Shown one piece after another: positions 40,949-43,787 of a stretch of DNA of 43,787 nt. Every line of letters starts with the position of its first letter. Position 1 is the stretch's first letter. The DNA lies in contig JAISVB010000003.1 of the NCBI GenBank assembly GCA_031271755.1, positions 1 to 43,787 on the forward strand, in the 5' to 3' direction. The position numbers and the translations under genes are program-made. The DNA comes from Culturomica sp. GTDB lineage: Bacteria; Bacteroidota; Bacteroidia; Bacteroidales; Marinifilaceae. The notes beneath the pieces are model-generated. The model was not told the origin of the DNA. It did no database searches and worked only from the letters and a program-made list of their open reading frames with translations.

Positions 40949-42796
40949 ATGATTGTACAGATGAAAAAACTATCCCTGCTGATCTTCCACGAGGATTACC
41001 GGCATTTTCTTGAAGAACTTCGGGAGAAAGGGGTGGTTCATATCCACGAAAACCGGGAGCGTTCGGCTGCGGACGACCGGTTGCAGGCGCAATTGGCGAC
41101 GGTCAAACGGCAAAACGAACTGATCCTGCGGTTGCAGCAACAGGGGCAAGCAGGGAAGCGGCAGGAGATCGAAGGTGTAAAAGAGGAGGATGTCGAAGAG
41201 CACCTCCGGAAAAAATACCACCGGCTGGAACAGTTGGTGCAGCAGATCGCTTCGGTGCAGAAGGAACTGGCGCTGTACGAACCCTGGGGAACCTTTTCCG
41301 CAGAGCGGATCGACGCCCTGGAACGAGCCGGCTGGAAGCTCCGTTTTTACTCGGTTCCCGAACAGAAATTCCGCCCGGAATGGGAGGAAGCGGAGGAGAT
41401 CGCGGAGATCGGCAACTGCAAAGGATACCGTTATTTTGTCCACGTCGGGAAAGAAGATCCGGAACCGGATCTGGAAGCCGATGCCTGTCGTTTTCCGGCT
41501 AAATCCCAACAAGAGCTGGCCGGATTGGAAACCGCTCTCCGGAACGAATACGACGAACTGAAAACGTGGCTGGACGCTGTGTCGGCGGACGCCGTTGAGC
41601 GTTTGAAACAATACCGGGAAAAGGTGCTGGAAGTCGTGGACGAAAGGCAGGTGCAAAATGCCGTTTCCGTCGCGATAGAGGGGCGCGTTATTGCTTTGGA
41701 AGGCTGGTTCCCGGCGGACAGGGAGGCCGAACTGTTGCACTTTCTGGAAAACCGGGAACTCTATTACGAAATAGCGCGTTCGACGCCGGAAGACGAAGTG
41801 CCGGTCAAATTGAAAAACAACCGCTTCAGCCGTCTCTTCGAGCCGATCGGCGCCATGTACGACTTGCCGAATTACGGGGAGTTGGACCTCACACCCTTTT
41901 TCGCCCCCTTTTTCATGCTCTTTTTCGGCTTGTGTATGGGAGACGGCGGATACGGGTTGCTGATCTGGGCAGTCTGTTTCCTGCTCCGGAAAAGGATGGC
42001 GCCCGGCCTGTGTCCCTACCTGAAATTGGGAGAATACCTGGGGGCGGCCACCACCGTGGTCGGATTGGTAACAGGCTCTTTTTTGGGCATCTCCTTAGAT
42101 GCGGTAACCTGGCCTTGGTTGCAGGGAGTGAAACACTATTTCCTGACCCAGGACAACTACGGTGCCCATTTGGGCGGATACAACCCGATGCTCCTCTTTG
42201 CCTTTGCCATCGGCGGCGTCCAGATCCTGTGCGGCATGTGCCTGAAAGTGGCCAAGATCGCCCAACAGCACGGCTGGAAATACGCCCTGTCGGACTTGGG
42301 ATGGACGGTGCTCCTGGTGCTCCTGGCGGTCGTATTCGGCTTGCCGGCTTTGGGAGTGACGCTTCCGCAGCCTCTGGTTTGGGGATTCTATGGGATCATG
42401 GGGCTCTGTGCGCTGGCGATCTTCTTTTACAATTCGCCGGGCAAAAACATCTTCCTCAATCTGGGAGCGGGCATTTGGGGAGCTTACAACATGGCGACGG
42501 GCCTGCTGGGCGACCTCCTTTCGTACGTCCGCCTCTTCGCCCTCGGCTTAACCGGTTCTATTCTGGGAAACGTATTCAACATGCTGGCCATAGATATGAC
42601 AGCCTCTTTGCCGATGGTGCCGAAGTTTTTGCTTATGTTTTTTATCCTGATAGCCGGTCACAGCCTGAATTTTGTTATCGCCATGATCGGAGCGCTGGTG
42701 CATCCGATGCGTCTGACATTTGTGGAGTTTTACAAAAGCGCCGGATTTGAAGGAATGGGTAAAAAATACGATCCCTTCCGGAAAAGAGTACGGTAA
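40949..42796 (+). CDS. V-type ATPase membrane subunit I (a subunit)
   Basis: The 615-residue protein starts MIVQMKKLSLLIFHEDYRHF. Its N-terminal half (about 1-310) is soluble with coiled-coil arms, and its C-terminal half has about seven to eight transmembrane helices. The helix LLGDLLSYVRLFALGLTGSI contains the essential arginine that faces the rotor ring. It forms the ion half-channels. An alternative start is the ATG at 40961. Confidence 0.95.
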   Translation: MIVQMKKLSLLIFHEDYRHFLEELREKGVVHIHENRERSAADDRLQAQLATVKRQNELILRLQQQGQAGKRQEIEGVKEEDVEEHLRKKYHRLEQLVQQIASVQKELALYEPWGTFSAERIDALERAGWKLRFYSVPEQKFRPEWEEAEEIAEIGNCKGYRYFVHVGKEDPEPDLEADACRFPAKSQQELAGLETALRNEYDELKTWLDAVSADAVERLKQYREKVLEVVDERQVQNAVSVAIEGRVIALEGWFPADREAELLHFLENRELYYEIARSTPEDEVPVKLKNNRFSRLFEPIGAMYDLPNYGELDLTPFFAPFFMLFFGLCMGDGGYGLLIWAVCFLLRKRMAPGLCPYLKLGEYLGAATTVVGLVTGSFLGISLDAVTWPWLQGVKHYFLTQDNYGAHLGGYNPMLLFAFAIGGVQILCGMCLKVAKIAQQHGWKYALSDLGWTVLLVLLAVVFGLPALGVTLPQPLVWGFYGIMGLCALAIFFYNSPGKNIFLNLGAGIWGAYNMATGLLGDLLSYVRLFALGLTGSILGNVFNMLAIDMTASLPMVPKFLLMFFILIAGHSLNFVIAMIGALVHPMRLTFVEFYKSAGFEGMGKKYDPFRKRVR

Positions 42797-42809
42797 AAAG
42801 AAATAATAA

Positions 42810-43283
<474 letters not shown>

Positions 43284-43306
43284 TACAGTATAATTCGCTT
43301 ATTTGT

Positions 43307-43337
43307 AGTCATTTAAGAAAAAATTGAAAAAATGACT
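43307..43337 (+). terminator. Possible terminator of the V-ATPase operon
   Basis: AGTCATTT (43307-43314) pairs with AAATGACT (43330-43337) around a 15-base A-rich loop. A T run follows only after 7 bases, so it is a weak candidate. It lies directly before the rRNA promoter. Confidence 0.4.
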
Positions 43338-43345
43338 TGAAAATT

Positions 43346-43377
43346 TTTGTATCTTCTGCTTTCTTGCATTACCTTTG
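43346..43377 (+). promoter_or_regulatory. rRNA operon promoter
   Basis: TTTG (43346-43349) and TACCTTTG (43370-43377) are 20 bases apart and match the Bacteroidota -33 and -7 consensus exactly. Transcription should start near 43384, giving a leader of about 325 bases before 16S. Confidence 0.8.
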
Positions 43378-43710
43378 TGGCCGCTTTGGAATAGAGGAGT
43401 GTGATTTTGTACAGTCGGATCTTCCACAAGTTTTTTAGAAAAAGTCTTTGATTTCTTTGGAAAATTGGATACCGTGACTTACTTTTGCAGTCACTTTCCT
43501 CGAAAAATTTTGAGGGCTTTTTTGAGTATTCCGTGTGGTGTTTACAGGTTTGTATCGGAGGGTTCGGATGCTCGGTTCTGTTAAAGGAAATTTGTTCTTT
43601 GATATATTGAAGTGATGAATTAGCAAATTGTATAGCATTCATTTTGCGTATCAAGTATGTAAAAGGATCCGTAGATTTTGGTCTTTGGTATTTTTTATAG
43701 TAATTTTTAG
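43378..43710 (+). other. rRNA leader
   Basis: This untranslated leader contains GTTCTTTGATATATTGA at 43594-43610, a motif seen in Bacteroidota rRNA leaders and spacers and probably part of antitermination or processing. No tRNA is seen. The open frame on the opposite strand through this region is not a gene. Confidence 0.65.
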
Positions 43711-43787
43711 AATGAAGAGTTTGATCCTGGCTCAGGATGAACGCTAGCGACAGGCTTAACACATGCAAGTCGAGGGGCAGCACTGGT
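43711..43787 (+). rRNA. 16S ribosomal RNA, 5' end only
   Basis: The conserved 16S start AGAGTTTGATCCTGGCTCAG is at 43716-43735, followed by GATGAACGCTAGCGACAGGC, typical of Bacteroidota. The gene runs off the right edge. The mature 5' end is placed within a few bases of 43711. Confidence 0.97.

Noticed and set aside
43313-43783. 156-residue minus-strand open frame over the rRNA leader and 16S start
   Set aside because: It runs antisense to the rRNA promoter, leader and 16S sequence and resembles no protein family.

Overview
The window looks like a Bacteroidales chromosome (phylum Bacteroidota). The evidence is the start of a 16S rRNA gene with a Bacteroidota-type 5' sequence at the right edge, promoters of the TTG / TAnnTTTG type, a GldB-like lipoprotein, Bacteroidota-specific families (DUF6266, DUF2764) and an operon for a V-type ATPase. 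I cannot name the genus with confidence.

The left 17 kb is accessory DNA. It opens with about 770 bases without a gene, then a small phage-lysis-like cassette (773-2848: DUF6266 protein, holin-like protein, NNPLNIR-type muralytic protein, spanin-like lipoprotein) with no capsid, tail or packaging genes. Next is a degraded integrative island: an excisionase-like HTH protein, a tyrosine recombinase with an internal deletion, and an apparent defence/conflict cargo. The cargo is a metallophosphoesterase-STAND ATPase (5254-8379, minus strand) and, divergent from it, a three-gene cluster of ATPase, RhuM-Fic/Doc and trypsin-like protease (8547-11540). An AlbA/RecG-like regulator (11986-13323) and a second ATPase of the same class as the first (13754-14881) follow. 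A segment of about 195 bases occurs twice, at about 2952 and 13457, exactly 10,505 bases apart. Each copy holds a promoter, a conserved leader, a variable middle and a hairpin whose stem changes in a compensatory way, so it may be a small RNA or attenuator. From about 15.0 to 16.9 kb there are gene remnants (AlbA/RecG tail, AlkD-DUF5131 chimera) around a VOC protein and a zinc-ribbon protein.

From about 16.9 kb onward the DNA is conserved chromosome: PAP2 phosphatase, periplasmic thioredoxin, ispE, an OmpA protein, a patatin-Omp85 protein, a SagB-like nitroreductase, Ohr, TcdA, a TatD-family hydrolase, cysteine desulfidase, smpB, a NAD synthetase whose glutaminase cysteine is replaced, gldB-like, 5-formyl-THF cyclo-ligase, ferredoxin, a Lys/Cys-rich secreted peptide, an M16 protease behind an ExbB-ExbD pair, and a V-ATPase operon (E, DUF2764, A, B, D, I, K). 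The K subunit keeps all the ligands of a sodium site, so a Na+-coupled enzyme is predicted. An rRNA operon starts directly downstream.

The best candidates for something undescribed are the ATPase/RhuM-Fic/protease cluster, the metallophosphoesterase-STAND protein with an arginine in place of the Walker A lysine, the duplicated structured leader RNA, and the stand-alone lysis cassette.
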